64,000 bases of DNA from the NCBI GenBank assembly GCA_003725745.1, contig RHDP01000001.1:5497501-5561500 (forward strand), in the 5' to 3' direction. Positions 17,759 through 30,501 of the stretch are shown piece after piece. The DNA is from Streptomyces sp. I6. Lineage in GTDB: Bacteria > Actinomycetota > Actinomycetes > Streptomycetales > Streptomycetaceae. Each line of letters opens with the position of its first letter. Position 1 is the stretch's first letter. The notes below the pieces were generated by a model. That model did not search any database. It was not told the DNA's origin and saw nothing but the letters and a program-made list of their open reading frames with translations. The position numbers were made by a program, and so were the translations under genes.

Positions 17759-17861
17759 TCCGGGATCATCCGGTTTGGCTCGTGCGCAATCTCACAACCG
17801 CTGTGGCCTTGTTGTGTATTACATGTGAAGAGGCCTAGAACTTCCCTCTACGTGATCACCG

Positions 17862-20800
17862 GTGTGTGGGGGCAGGTTCGTGGGTGCTGCGCGTCCTCTT
17901 GTCGTCTTCGTGGCCTTCGCCATGGCTGCGCTCGCGGGAACGGAGCAGGCCGCGCTGGCGGTCGGCTCATGGCGCGGTCCCTCCGCCGTCGCCGCAGGCG
18001 AGCGGCCGGACCAGCGCTGGGGCACCGCCGGCGGGCGCAGCAACCGGGCGTCACCGGACCGTACGGACGCCACGACGTCCGGCGGCCGGAACGGAGCACT
18101 CCGCGCCCCGGGACAGTTGGCCCCTGAGCAGGGGGCGCCGGCTCCGGTGGACCTCAAGAAGCCCAAGCCTCCGGCGATGGGCAGGGCCCGGCCCGTTCCC
18201 GCACCGGCGCCCGGCATCCCGCACGGTTTCGACGAGAAGTCGAGCAAGGAGATCGCCGGGCAACGCGCCGAGCGTGCTCGGACGTTCCTGAACAAGGACG
18301 GCTCCTACACGACCCGCTTCTACAACGAGGCCGTCAACTTCCAGCGCGGCGACGGTGCTTGGAACGAGATCGACACCACGCTCGTGAGGCGGACGGGCAT
18401 GCGGGGCATGAGTGCCTCCGATGAGGTCTGGGAGCCGCTCTCGACGGAGTCGGACGCCACGTTCGCGGAGTTCGGCGATGCCGCCCCCTGGTGAGCATGA
18501 GCGTGGCCGACGGGGTCGCGGTCGGCTACTCCGTCGACGGTGCCGCGCACACCCGCGGGGAGGTGCAGGGCAACAGCATCACCTACCCCGGGCTGCGACC
18601 GTCAGCCGACCTGGAGCTGCTCGCCGGCAGCAACTCGGTGAAGGAAGTCCTCGTCCTCAAGGACAAGGGCGCTCCCACCGACTGGCGCTTCCCCCTGGAA
18701 CTGCACGGAGTGACCGCTCGGCTGGACGGCCACGGGGAGTGGTCTTCGTCGACGGATCCGGCGACGAGCGTGCCCGCATGCCGCGCGGCTGGATGGAGGA
18801 CTCCAGACTCGCCGCCAACGCCAACGAGGGCGCCATCTCCGACAAGGTCGTGTACGGCCTGACCGAGGAGAACGGACGCCAGATCCTGTCAGTCTCCCTC
18901 GACAAGGAGTGGCTGGCCGCGCCGGAACGGGTCTTCCCCGTCCGAGTCGACCCGTCCCTCACGTCGTTCAACGCCACATCGGGTACCTACGTCGAGCACC
19001 CCTACAACACGGATTTCTCGACGAACACCGTCCTGAAGGCGGGTACGTACGACGGTGGAGGCCACAAGGCCGCCGCCTTCCTCCGCTTCACCGGAGTGGA
19101 GACGACGCTCAGGAACGCATGGGTCCTGAGCGCGGACCTCGCCTTGTACAACACCTGGTCGAGTTCCTGCACCGCCCGCCCCGTGACCGTGCACCCGATC
19201 ACGTCCAACTGGGCGGAGAGCACCACGACGAAGTATCCCGGCCCGGCCACGGGCGCGTCGCTCGCCTCCAAGAGCTTCGCGCACGGATGGCGCCCGGAGG
19301 GTTCCGGTAGCTGGTCCTGTGGTCCGGCCTGGGAGAGCATCAAGCTCGGCGCGGCAGGGCGCCTGCTCGTCGACGACTGGACCCACGGCCGCAAGAAGAA
19401 CTACGGCCTGGCCGTCAAGGCATCCACCACGGACTCCAAGAGCTGGAAGCAGTTCGGGTCCGACGACTATCCGGGCGCCAAACCGAGCCTGGACGTCACC
19501 TGGACCAAGTACGGCGCCGCGTACGGCCTCGGTCAGTTCACCAGCCCGGTGACCGCCACCACCGAAGGCAGGATGAAGGTCACCGTCACGAACCAGGGCC
19601 AGCAGACCTGGCCCAAGGGTGGCAACGTCAAGCTCCGCTACAACCTGTACGACGCGAACAACAAGGAGATCACGGACTCCGCGAAGATCCGCTGGACTGC
19701 GATGCCCGGTGACATCTCGCCGGGTGAGAGCGTCACCCTGGACGCCGCGATTGCCCCACTGGCCCCGGCGACGTACACGATCCAGTGGACCATGGACGAC
19801 GTCGGCGTCACCCGCTTCACCAGCCAGGGCATACCCGGCCCAGCGGTCAGGTTCTCGTCGGTCAACATCCCGCCGCAGCTCACCGCCGAATCCCCGGCCA
19901 GCGGAGTCGTGCAGGACACACTCACCCCGACCTTGTGGGCCAGTGGCACCGACCAGGACCGCTACCCCAGGCTCTCCAGTACCAGTTCGAGGTCTGCGAG
20001 GTCGAAGGCAAGGACACCCGGAAGAACTGCCGCACCAACACCCGGGGCGCGAACCAGCAGTGGGCCGTGCCCGACGGCTGGCTCAGCTGGGGAGGACGTA
20101 TGCGTGGTACGCGTACGTCTACGACGGGGCGGCCACCTCGACCCGTCCAGGGCCTGCCCTGTTCAGCACCGAAGTACCGCAGCCCGGGTCACCAGCCATC
20201 TGGGCGGCTCGGATTCCGGCCGCGAGTTCGGCGCCCGTGCAGGCAACTACACCACGGCCGCCACCGACGCGGCGGTGTCCACCGTCGGCCCTGAACTGGC
20301 CGTCACCCGCACCTACAACTCGCTCGACCCCCGCACGGACGGCGCCTTCGGCGCCGGCTGGTCCACCCGCTGGGACGCGCGGCTGCGCGAGGAGCCGCAG
20401 AGCCGTACCGTCGTGATCACCGCTGCCGACGGCTCCCAGGCCCGGTACGGCGAGAGTCCGAACGGTGAGTACAGCGGACCGTCGGGTTCCACCAGCCGTC
20501 TCGCTCGCGAGGGCGACGGCTGGGTCATGCGTGACCGATCGGGTGCCACGTACCATTTCGGCCCCAGTGGCTACCTGGCCGGAATCGTCGACGGAGCAGG
20601 GCGTGGCCAGACCCTGGTGCGTGCGCAGGAAGACGGCGGGCCGCTCACCAAGGTCATCGACGACCTGTCCGGCCGCAGCCTGTCCTTCACCTGGAACGGG
20701 CGGCATGTCTCGTCCGTGACGACCAGCGCTCTCGGCCCGGGCGCACCGGGTCTCACCTGGACGTACAGTTACAGCGGCGACCGGCTGGACAAGGTCTGCC

Positions 20801-23800
20801 CGCCGTCCTCCACCACCCAGTGCACGACCTACTCCTATGAGGGCGGCTCCCTCTACCGCGCCGCCGTGCTCGACTCCAACCCCCTCTCGTACTGGCGGCT
20901 GGGCGAGTCCGAAGGCTCTGCCGTCCGCAGTGAGGCCCCGTCGCGCACCGGCCTCAACGAGGCGATCTACCGGGATGTCGACCTCGGCTCCGCCCCCGCC
21001 GTCGCCGGGACCAGCGACACCTCCGCGACGTTCGACGGCACCGACTCCGTCATCGAGCTTCCGGACAACACCCTGAAGACCTCGGCGTTCGTCTCCGTGG
21101 AAATGTGGTTCAAGACCACGCAACCGGGTGTCCTGGCGACACTTCAGAACGCCGCGGCCGGTGAGCGTCCGACCCGGTACAGCCCGTACCTGAGCGTCGA
21201 CGGCACCGGTAGACTGCGGGGCCAGTTCTTCACGACCGAGCACGCGGGTGCGAAGCCGATCGTGTCCACCCAGGCAGTCAACGACAACGCCTGGCACCAT
21301 GCCGTGCTCACCAGTGCGGCGACCACGCAGACCCTCTACCTCGACGGTGTCAAGGTCGGCAGCCTCACGGGTACGGTCCAGGCACGTGACGGCCAGTACG
21401 CCTACATAGGATCCGGCTGGGGCAACGAAGGCTGGATGGGTGTTCCGGGAGCCACCTACCCCTTCCAGGGCTCCATCGACGACGTGGCGGTCTACGGCCA
21501 GGCCCTCGACGCGGGCACGGTTGCCGAGCACTACGCGGCCCGGACCTCATCGAACCTGATGACCAAGGTCGTGCTGCCCTCCGGCAGGACCCATGCCACC
21601 ACCGGGTACGACCCCGCCACCGCACGCCTCACCACCACCACCGACGAGAACGGCGGAGTGTGGAAGGTGTCGGACGCCTCGTACTCGTCGGGGTCGGCCG
21701 CCTACCAGGATGCCGTCATGGCACAGTCCCCGCCGGGTACTGGCGCCTGGGCGAGCGCAGCGGGGCGCAGGCTGTCAGCGTCACGGGGGAGGGGATGGAC
21801 GGCTCCTACCGTGACGGGGTGAACCTGGGCAGTGCCGGTGTGTTCGCGGACGGCGACAACACCTCGATCGATCTGGACGGCACCGAGGGCGCCGTCAACG
21901 TTCCGTCCGATCCGCTGGAGACGACCTCGTCCATGAGCCTGGAGCTGTGGTTCCGCACCTCCAAGCCGGAGAGCGTGCTGTTCGGGTTCCAGAACTCCGA
22001 GCTGGGGCAGACGCCCACCTCCATCACACCGGCGCTCCTGATCGACCGCGGCGGCAAGCTCCGCGGCCAGCTGGACAAGAGCCAGGCGGGTACCACGATC
22101 GCGTCGACGACCGTCGTCACGGACAACGCGTGGCACCACGTCCTGCTCACCGGCTACAGCGGTGGGCAGGCCCTGTACCTCGACGGGGTGCGGGTCGGTA
22201 CGCTCCCGAACCCGATCAAGCCGATCACCCTGCCGAACGCCTACCTCGGCGGCGGGTACACGACCACCCCGTGGGACGGCCAGCTCGCCGGTACCAAGTA
22301 CTTCTCCGGCCAGATCGACGAGGCCGCCCTCTACACCACCCCCCTCGGTGTGGGCAGTGCCGGGCAGCACTACCGGGCCCGTACCGCCCTGATATCCGGT
22401 GATGGCCCGCACTACCGCGGCGCCGTCGTCGGTGACGCTCCGGCCGGGTTCTGGCGCCTCGACGAGCCCCAGGGCGCCACGCAGGCGGTCAGCGAGAGCG
22501 CCGCCAACGACGGCGCGGGCACGTACACCAACGCCACCCTCGCCACCACCGGCATCTTCGGCGTCGAGGACGGCCACGCCGCCCAGTTCACCGGCACCGG
22601 CCACCTCGCCGTGCCCAGCGGTCTCGTCACCGAGTCGACCGACGTCGCGGTGGAGCTGTGGTTCCGCACCACCAAGCAGGGCGTCCTGCTCGGACTGCAG
22701 AACGCGCCGATCGGCAGCACCCCGACGGACCATCGGCCCGTTCTGAACGTCGGCGCGGACGGTGTGCTGCGCGGCCAGTTCTGGACCGCCGACCAGCCGA
22801 ACGGCGCCACGCCGATGAAGTCCGCCACCGCTGTCACCGACAACGAATGGCACCACGCCGTCCTGTCCGCGTCCGGGAGCAGCCAGGCGCTCTACCTCGA
22901 CGGTGTCAGGGTGGGCACCCTCAACCGCGCGGCCCGCCACATGCCCGGCGTGTACGCGTACCTGGGCGCCGGATACGCCAATCCCGCCTGGATGGGCGTG
23001 ACCACCGCCGGTACGTACCGTTTCACCGGTCAGCTCGACGAGGTCGCCGTCTACCAGCACGGCCTGACCGAGGACCAGGTCGGCGCCCACTACCAGGCCC
23101 GGACCCGCACCAGTGCGTCCGGCCTCGCCTCCTCGATCACGGTCACCGACCCCGCCGGGCACACGGTCACGACGACCTACGACACGCTGCGCGGCCGGCG
23201 CAGGACGGCGACCACCGACGCCGACGGCGGACTGACCACGTACGCGTACGACACCGGAGGCTTCCTGAACACCGTGACCGACCCCAACGGTCACTCCACG
23301 ATCACCGGCCATGACGCCCGCGGCAACACCGTCTCGCGGACGACCTGCCGGGACGCGGACTCGTGCTGGACATCGTTCACCGACTACTACCTGAACTCCG
23401 CCGACCCCTGGACCCGCGCAACGACAAACCGGTCGCGGTGCGGGACGCGCGCTCCGGCAAGCCCACCGACGACCGCTACAGAACCGCCGTCACCTACAAC
23501 GCCCTCGGCCTGGCCACCTCGACACAACTCGCCGACGGCCGAACCGACACCACCACCTACACCGCAGGAACGGAGACCGCCGTCGGCGGCGGCACCGTCC
23601 CGGCAGGGCTGGTCGCCACCCAGAGCACGCCATCCGGCGCGGTGACCTCCTACGCCTACTCCACCAACGGCGATCTGGCCCGTATGACATCACCGTCCGG
23701 GCTGGTCACGACCTTCACCTACGACGGTCTCGGCCGGAAGCTGTCCGAGACCCAGGTCTCCGACGCGCACCCCGACGGCGTCACCACGTCGTACACGTAC

Positions 23801-26800
23801 AACGCCCAGTCACGGATCGTCACCGAGACGGGCGCAGGGGTCAAGAACGAGATCACCGGCACGACCCACACCGCGGTGATCAGCCGCTCCTTCGACGCCG
23901 ACGGCGCCGTCCTGACGGAGTCGACCGAGGACACCACCGGAGGCGACGCCAAGCGCACCACCACCTTCCACTACGACGCGTTCGGCCGGCAGGACCGAGT
24001 CACCGACGCCGAGGGCAACACCACGTCGTTCGCCTACGACGGGTTCGGCAGGGTGGTCCGGGAAACGGACGCTCTGGGCACCGCCTTCGTGACCTCGTAC
24101 ACCGCCCGTGGCCAACTGGCCGAAACAACACTGAAGGAGTGGACCGGAGATCCGTCGGGGGAGCCACGCGACCTCGTCGTCGGGTCGCACGCCTACGATC
24201 CCGCGGGACGGCTGGCGTCCAGCACGGACGCGATGGGCGCCACCACGGAGTACACCTACTACGACGACGGCCTGCCGGCGACCACCGTCGCCAGGCAGGT
24301 CAGCCAGGCCGACGGCTCGCGTCGCGACATCGTCCTCGAATCGAACACGTACGACGGCGCCGGCCATCTCACCCGGCAGGTGACGGGCGGCGGTACGACC
24401 GTCGTCACACACGCGGTCGACGCGACCGGTCGCACGACGCGCAGCGCGCTGGATCCCACGGGACTGAACCGCGTCACGACGTACGGCTACGACGGCGACG
24501 ACCGCATCACGCGACTCGACCAGTCGATCGACGCGTCGGGCAGCAGCCTGACCGCGACGACGGAGTACGACGCGGCGGGCAACCCGACCACGTCGACGCT
24601 GACGGACGGCGCCGACACCCGGGTCACGACACGGACATACGACGACCGCGGCCTGGTCACCTCCGAGGTCAGCCCACGGGGCAACGTCCCGGGTGCCGAC
24701 GCGGCCGCGTTCACCACATCGCTGCGCTACGACGAACTGGGGCGTCTGGTGGAGGAGACCGCCGCTCCGGTGAAGGCCGAGGAGAACGGTGCCGCCGCGA
24801 CCACGGTCAGGCCCTCCGGTCTCGTCGGCTACAACACCTTCGGAGAACTGACGGAGTCCCGGGACGCCCGGGGCTCGGTGACCCGCAGCGACGTGGACAG
24901 GCTCGGCCGCCAGGTGGCCGTCACGCTGCCCGACTACACCCCGCCGGGCGGCTCGAAGATCACCGCCGTCTCCCGGACCGAGTACGACGCGCTCGGCCGC
25001 CCCACCGCCGTCACCGATCCGCTGGGCCGCACCACACGTGTCGGCTATGACCAGTTCGGCAACGTGGTGCGGCAGACCGACCCGGTCGCCGGCGGTACGG
25101 GCAGCCTCGAAGAGCCCAGTCCGTTCGCGCCCGAGTCCACCGACCTGAGCGGTGCGGGGGTCACGCGCTACACGTGGACACCGACGGGGCTGCCGCTGTC
25201 CGTCACCGACCCCATGGGCGCGCGCACCGAGGCCACCTACGACGAACTGGGCCGCGTCCTGACCGAGACCACCGTCGAGCGGTACCCGGCACTGCAGAAC
25301 CTGACGAGCCGCTACACATGGGACGACGCGGGGAACCGGACTGCGGCGACCACGCCCGGCGGGAACACATCGCTGGCGACGTACAACCCGGCCGGTGACC
25401 TCACGGCGGCGATGAGTCCGGTCGGCGGCTGGACCTCCTTCGCGTACGACGGCCTCGGCCGCCGGATCGAGACCACCGACGCGACAGGCCGCAAGAGCAG
25501 GGTGGAGTACGACGCGCTGGGCCAGGTGACCGGGGCGTCCGACTACGGCACCGGGACAGCCGTGCTGCGTTCGGTGTCCGCCGAGTTCGACGCCGACGGC
25601 AACCAGACGGCCGTCACGTCCGCGACCGGGAACCGAACCACCTACACCTACGACGCCCTGGGGCGGATGACCCAGCAGGTCGAGCCGGTGTCGCCGGGCA
25701 AGGCGATCACCACGTCCTTCGGCTACGACGCGGCGGGCAACCGCACACGGACGACCGACGGCCGCGGCAACCCCACGATCCACACCTTCACGCCGTGGAA
25801 CCTGCCGCAGTCGACCACCGAACCGGCCACCGCGGCCCACCCGGCAGCGGCCGACCGTACCTGGACGACCCTCTACGACGCGGCCGGCCAGGACGTGGCC
25901 GAGCTGCTGCCCGGAGGGGTCGGACGGGAGCGCACCTATGACGGCCTGGGCCGGATGACCGGTGAGACGGGCACGGGCGCGGAGGCCGCGACGACCCACC
26001 GCTCCTTCAGCTACGACCTGGCGGGCCGGATGACCGCGGCCGGTACCCACGACGTCCTCGACCGCGACACCTTCTCGTACAACGACCGGGGCCAGCTCAT
26101 CGCCGGCGCCGGACCCGGCGGTGACGCGTCGTACACCTACGACGCCGACGGCAACATGACCATGCGCTCGACGCCCGGCGGGGAGGCGTACTACGGCTAC
26201 GACAGCGCGGGACGCCTGGACTGGACCTGGGACTCGATCACCGGCGGCGAGATCTGGTACGGCTTCGACCTCGCCGACCGGCCGACGACTGAGCGCTACG
26301 CCACCGACCCGCTCGGCACGGGCCAGTGGGCCGAGACGGCGCGGCGGACGTTCGGCTACGACGGCCTGGGCCGCCTGACGAGCGACCGGCTCACCGATCC
26401 GTCGGGCACCACCGAGACCGCGTCCACGGCCTACGACTACGACCTCGACGACCGACTGACGAAGAAGACCACGAAGGGCACCGCGGGCGCTGCGGAGAAC
26501 ACCTACGGCTACGACCGGGCAAGTCGCCTGACCTCCTGGACGAAGGGCACCACCACGACCGCGTACGCCTGGGACGACGCCGGCAACCGGGTGGAGGCGG
26601 GGGCGCGACCTTCGCCTACGACGCGCGCAACCGCCTGCTCTCGGACGGCACGTCCACGTACGGCTACACCGCCCGCGGCACCCTGTCCTCCGTCACCAGG
26701 CAGGGCGCGCCGACCCGCACGCCGGCCTTCGACGCCTTCGAGCGCAAGATCAGCGACGGCGCTTCGACCTTCGCGTACGACTCGCTCGACCGAATGCGCC

Positions 26801-28463
26801 GGCACGGCGAGACGGCCTTCTCCTACGACGGCGGCTCCAACAACCTGGTGAGCGACGGCACGAACCGCTTCACCCGCACACCTGCGGGCGCTCTCCAGGC
26901 GATGGACAACGGCACGGTGAAGCAGTGGGCGATCACCGACCAGCACACCGACCTGGTCGCCGGCGTCAGCTCCGACGGCACGACCGTCACCGGCTCGAAG
27001 ACGTACACCCCCTTCGGCGAGGTGACCGCGACCGAGGGCGCGTCAACCCCGCTGGGCTACCAGTCCGGGTGGACCGACCCGTCCTCGGGGACGTCAACAT
27101 GGCCGCCCGGTGGTACGGGCCCGGCAGCGGCGGGTTCGTCTCCCGTGACACCTGGCTGCTCGACCCCAGCCCCTCGGCCCAGATCAACAGGTACACCTAC
27201 GCCAACGGCGACCCGCTCAACGGCACCGACCCGACCGGGCACTTCTGCGCCTGCGGCGGGGGCTACAAGCTCAGCCCGAGACTCTCGGGCATGAGATGGC
27301 GCAGCAGTTCCGGGGGTGCGCACGACGCCGCCCCGCGCAACACGGGAGCCCACCGGGGGAGGCCGTCAGCCCGCCCCGCCTACCGCGGGAACGACCCGGC
27401 GGCCAGGGCGCAGACCCGTAGGAACATCCAGGAAATGCGGCGCTACGACGCCGCGCGCACGCCAGTGCGCGTTCGCCCGACCCGCCCGGCCGCCAGGGGC
27501 AGCGGCAGCTACCGCGGCAGCAACCGTTGCACCTACTCCTGCGGTACGGGCGCCACCCGCAGCGCAAGCCGCGCTCGCGGCACCGGGTCCGGTTCCGGGT
27601 CGTACACGCCGCGCGGCACCGCGATCCAGCGCCCGACCCAGCCGAGGAAGCCCACGCCGCCGCAGAACCCGAACCGCGGAAGGAACCCGGCCCCGGCACC
27701 GGCGCGCCCGGCTCCGAAGCCGAGAGTGGACGTCGCAGCATCCCAGCGGCATGCACTCGCCACGCCGGTGGTCTACGACCGTGCGCTCTTCATCCAGATG
27801 GCAACGGGCGCTACTGATTCCTTCGCGCCCGTGGACACAGCAGGTCTTGAAGATCTGCAAGTCATTTTTCCTGAGTTGGGTATCGATAATGATCAGGGGT
27901 TTGGAGGTTCGGGCGCTAACCATTCGGCTAAGCGTACGCGAAATGCCTGCGCCCGAGATTTCCCGTCCCTGGATCCAGACTTCTATTACGCGCCGATGTC
28001 GAAGTTCGGGCCAGGGGAAGAGGATTGCCGTGCGACAGGAGCGGTTGCATGGATAACTGAGGAGAGCCTACGTGAAGGGTTGCGACTCGATCCGAAATGG
28101 GATCCTGCAGGATGGGACCATGTGAAGACGGTAAGCCCCAACAATCAGGCGAGACTCCATCTGATTGCGAATGTCCTGGGCGGGCATAATCATACGCTGC
28201 GGAATTTCGTTTCTGGGTACCAGCTAGACGCTAATAGCGTCCATATGTGGGACCTTGAAGAGGATGTCCTTAATGCCGTGAAAAGTGGGCAATCGGTAAC
28301 ATATGGAGTTGTTCCGGTTTATGGAGACTCTGGTCATCCGGGGGTTCCCTCGGACATACTCATCAGGGCGCGCGGTAGTGAAGGTTTCCGTCTAGACTGC
28401 AACGTCAGAAACTTCCCGCGCGGCGATGTGCGTGCTGGAATGTCCTGCAAAGGCGGCGATTGA
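17862..28463 (+). CDS. RHS/YD-repeat polymorphic toxin with DNRLRE, three LamG domains and C-terminal nuclease; nine one-base frame breaks
   Basis: A secreted giant of about 3,536 residues once nine one-base breaks are repaired (near 18486, 18735, 19966, 20090, 20187, 21720, 23406, 26601, 27088). GTG 17862 leads a signal peptide ([15 protein letters not shown]). Order: DNRLRE-like surface domain (about 18960-19510), Ig-like domain (19515-19800), DUF6531-type start ([20 protein letters not shown]), three LamG/concanavalin domains (about 20880-21540, 21730-22380, 22430-23100), a long run of YD repeats (YDGLGRLT-like), and the RHS core end with [21 protein letters not shown] Pro/Arg linker then leads to a tip resembling DNA/RNA non-specific endonuclease family NS_2 ([24 protein letters not shown]). 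Tip DNA is lower in GC than the core. Confidence 0.88.
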
Positions 28464-28470
28464 TTTGTAC

Positions 28471-28989
28471 ATGAATAGTTTTCGGCGGATTCTTGGGGAT
28501 CCCTTGGCTCGGGGAGACGTCGTCGATGACTGGCGCTCGACCGAAGGGGCTTTGGGGGTATCTCTGCCTGTCGACTATAAAGAATTCGTATCTGCTTTCG
28601 GGTTGTGTGAAGTCGGAGGTGTGCTGGATTTCTTTCATCCGCAGGCGCCTCCTGGAGAGTTCTCACGCTCTCCCCTGGTGCAGATGGGATTGCTTGGCAG
28701 TGTCTATGCCCACCGTAGATCGAAGAGGGCGTCTAGTGTCCCCTATCTGTTGATTTCGGAAGGAGGGGGCCTCTTGCCGGCGGCCGTGTTTCGTGGTGGC
28801 GCCTACCTGCACATTGCAAGAGGGCTGTCCGGCGATGTTGAATGGGGTGTGGTCATTGATGACCGTCACGGTTGGCGTGAGTACCGGCTGAGTTTCAGTG
28901 ATTTCCTTATTCGGGCACTCGAAGGGCGCCTGGATCCACCGTTGTTTACGTCTGAAGTGATTGCGGCTCCGACTTACCGTCTTCAGTGA
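28471..28989 (+). CDS. SUKH (SMI1/KNR4) family immunity protein
   Basis: 172 residues from ATG 28471, 8 bases after the toxin stop. The SUKH motif ALGVSLPVDYKEFVSAFGLC is near the N-terminus, followed by hydrophobic strand VPYLLISEGGGLLPAAV, a conserved Gly-rich turn and the terminal SDFLIRALEGRLDPP helix. SUKH proteins bind and neutralise nuclease toxins encoded just upstream, which fits this position. The DNA has the same lower GC as the toxin tip, suggesting that tip and immunity gene arrived as one cassette. The ISL3 element starts 55 bases later. Confidence 0.87.
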   Translation: MNSFRRILGDPLARGDVVDDWRSTEGALGVSLPVDYKEFVSAFGLCEVGGVLDFFHPQAPPGEFSRSPLVQMGLLGSVYAHRRSKRASSVPYLLISEGGGLLPAAVFRGGAYLHIARGLSGDVEWGVVIDDRHGWREYRLSFSDFLIRALEGRLDPPLFTSEVIAAPTYRLQ

Positions 28990-29044
28990 AGAGTCGAGCG
29001 CGAGGTGTTCCCGTCTCCTGAAAATGAGGCGACTGCCAATGAGT

Positions 29045-30445
29045 GGCTCTCCTGCCCTATGCGTGGGTGCCCTGACCAGCCCTGATACGGGAAACATGCC
29101 GTCCCCTGCCATCCTTTGAGTTCTCTAGGCTCAAGTTGGATCAAGCAGGAAAACGGCGTGTCCCTCTTCAGGATATGGAAACGGACCCTGACGGCGGAGA
29201 ACACCGTGGTCGAGGGCGTCCGGATAGATGAGAACGAACAGTGTGTGGTCGTGTCGGTACGGCCCGACGCGCGGCGGCGGCAGCGCTGCGGGATCTGCCG
29301 CGGGCCTGCTGCCTGGTCGACCCGGGCCGGGGACGGCGCCGGTGGCGGGATCTGGACCACGGGGCGGTGCGGGTGTGGCTGGAGGCCGACGCGCCGCGGG
29401 TGGCCTGCCGTCGGCACGGGCCGACGGTGATCGCGGTGCCCTGGGCGCGGCACGGCGCCGGGCACACCCGCGCCTTCGATGCCCAGACCGCCTGGCTGGC
29501 CGCCGAGTGCTCCAAGACCGCCTCCGCCGCGCTGATGCGGACCTCCTGGCGCACGGTCGGGGCGATCGTCGAGCGGTTCGTCGCCGATCGGGACCGCGCC
29601 GTGGACCGGCTTGCGGGCCTGTCCCGGATCGGCATCGATGAGATCAGCTACCGCCGGGGGCAGAAGTACATGACCGTCGTGGTCGACCACGACACCGCGA
29701 CGGTGGTGTGGATGGCCGACGGGCACGGCAAGGCCGTCCTGGACCGCTTCTTCGACGCCCTGGGCACCGCCCGCACCGAGCTGCTGACCCACATCAGCGC
29801 CGACGGCGCGAGCTGGATCGCCGAGGTTCTGGCCCGGCGGGCTCCCGGCGCGACGCGGGTGATGGACCCCTTCCACTTCATCGCCTGGGCCACCGACGCC
29901 CTGGACACCGAGCGCCGCGCGTCCTGGAACCGGTCCCGCCGGGAACTCGGCGACGCCGAGCGGGCGCGGGCCCTGAAGGACTCCCGCTTCGCCCTCTGGA
30001 AGAACGAAGCCGACCTCACCGACCGCCAGGCGGTCAAGCTCACCTGGATCGCCGCCACCGACCCCCGCCTGCACCGCGCCTGGCGCCTGAAGGAAGCCCT
30101 GCGCGCCGTGTTCACCCTCGCCCGCACCCGGCCCCGGGCCGCCCTGAAAGCCCTGGACCGCTGGATCAGCTGGGCCCGCCGCTGCCGCATCGACACCTTC
30201 GTCGACCTCCAGCGCAGGATCCGCCGGCACTACACGGCCATACGCGCCGCGCTGAGCACCGGCATGTCCAACGGACTGATCGAGTCCACCAACACCAAGA
30301 CCCGACTGATCATCCGCCGAGGCTTCGGCTTCCACTCCGCCGAAGCCATCATCGCCCTCGTCATGCTCACCCTCGCCGGAGACAAACCCACCCTCCCAGG
30401 ACGCCAACCCCGGACAGAATGACCCACACATCAGGCAGGAGAGCC
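29045..30445. mobile_element. ISL3-family insertion sequence
   Basis: 1,401-bp element. Left repeat GGCTCTCCTGCCCTATGCGT begins at 29045; the right repeat read inward from 30445 begins GGCTCTCCTGCCTGATGTGT. Over 24 bases 21 are identical. ISL3 elements usually make an 8-bp duplication, but the flanks here (CAATGAGT left, CGAAATTC right) differ, so one side has probably been rearranged since insertion. It separates the SUKH gene from the hydrolase/caspase operon. Confidence 0.85.
29158..30422 (+). CDS. ISL3-family transposase, one frame break near the zinc-binding region
   Basis: GTG 29158, preceded by CAGGAAAAC, starts VSLFRIWKRTLTAENTVVEG; this frame reaches the zinc-binding RCGICRGPA. The rest (RRRWRDLDHGAVRVWLEAD, then VPWARHGAGHTRAFDAQ) is in the next frame, so one base is missing near 29310-29325. 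Catalytic DDE residues: SRIGIDEISYRRGQKY, HISADGASWI, and SNGLIESTNTKTR. The rejoined protein is 421 residues, a normal ISL3 size. The break may be another sequencing deletion; if real, the element cannot move by itself. Confidence 0.9.
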
Positions 30446-30501
30446 CGAAATTCCCTATAGTTGACACACACCCCGGTTGTCTCCGAGGTGGCTGGGGGCT
30501 C

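Noticed and set aside
29037-30453. 8-bp target duplication around the ISL3 element
   Set aside because: Flanks CAATGAGT and CGAAATTC do not match, so no duplication can be claimed even though the inverted repeats are clear.
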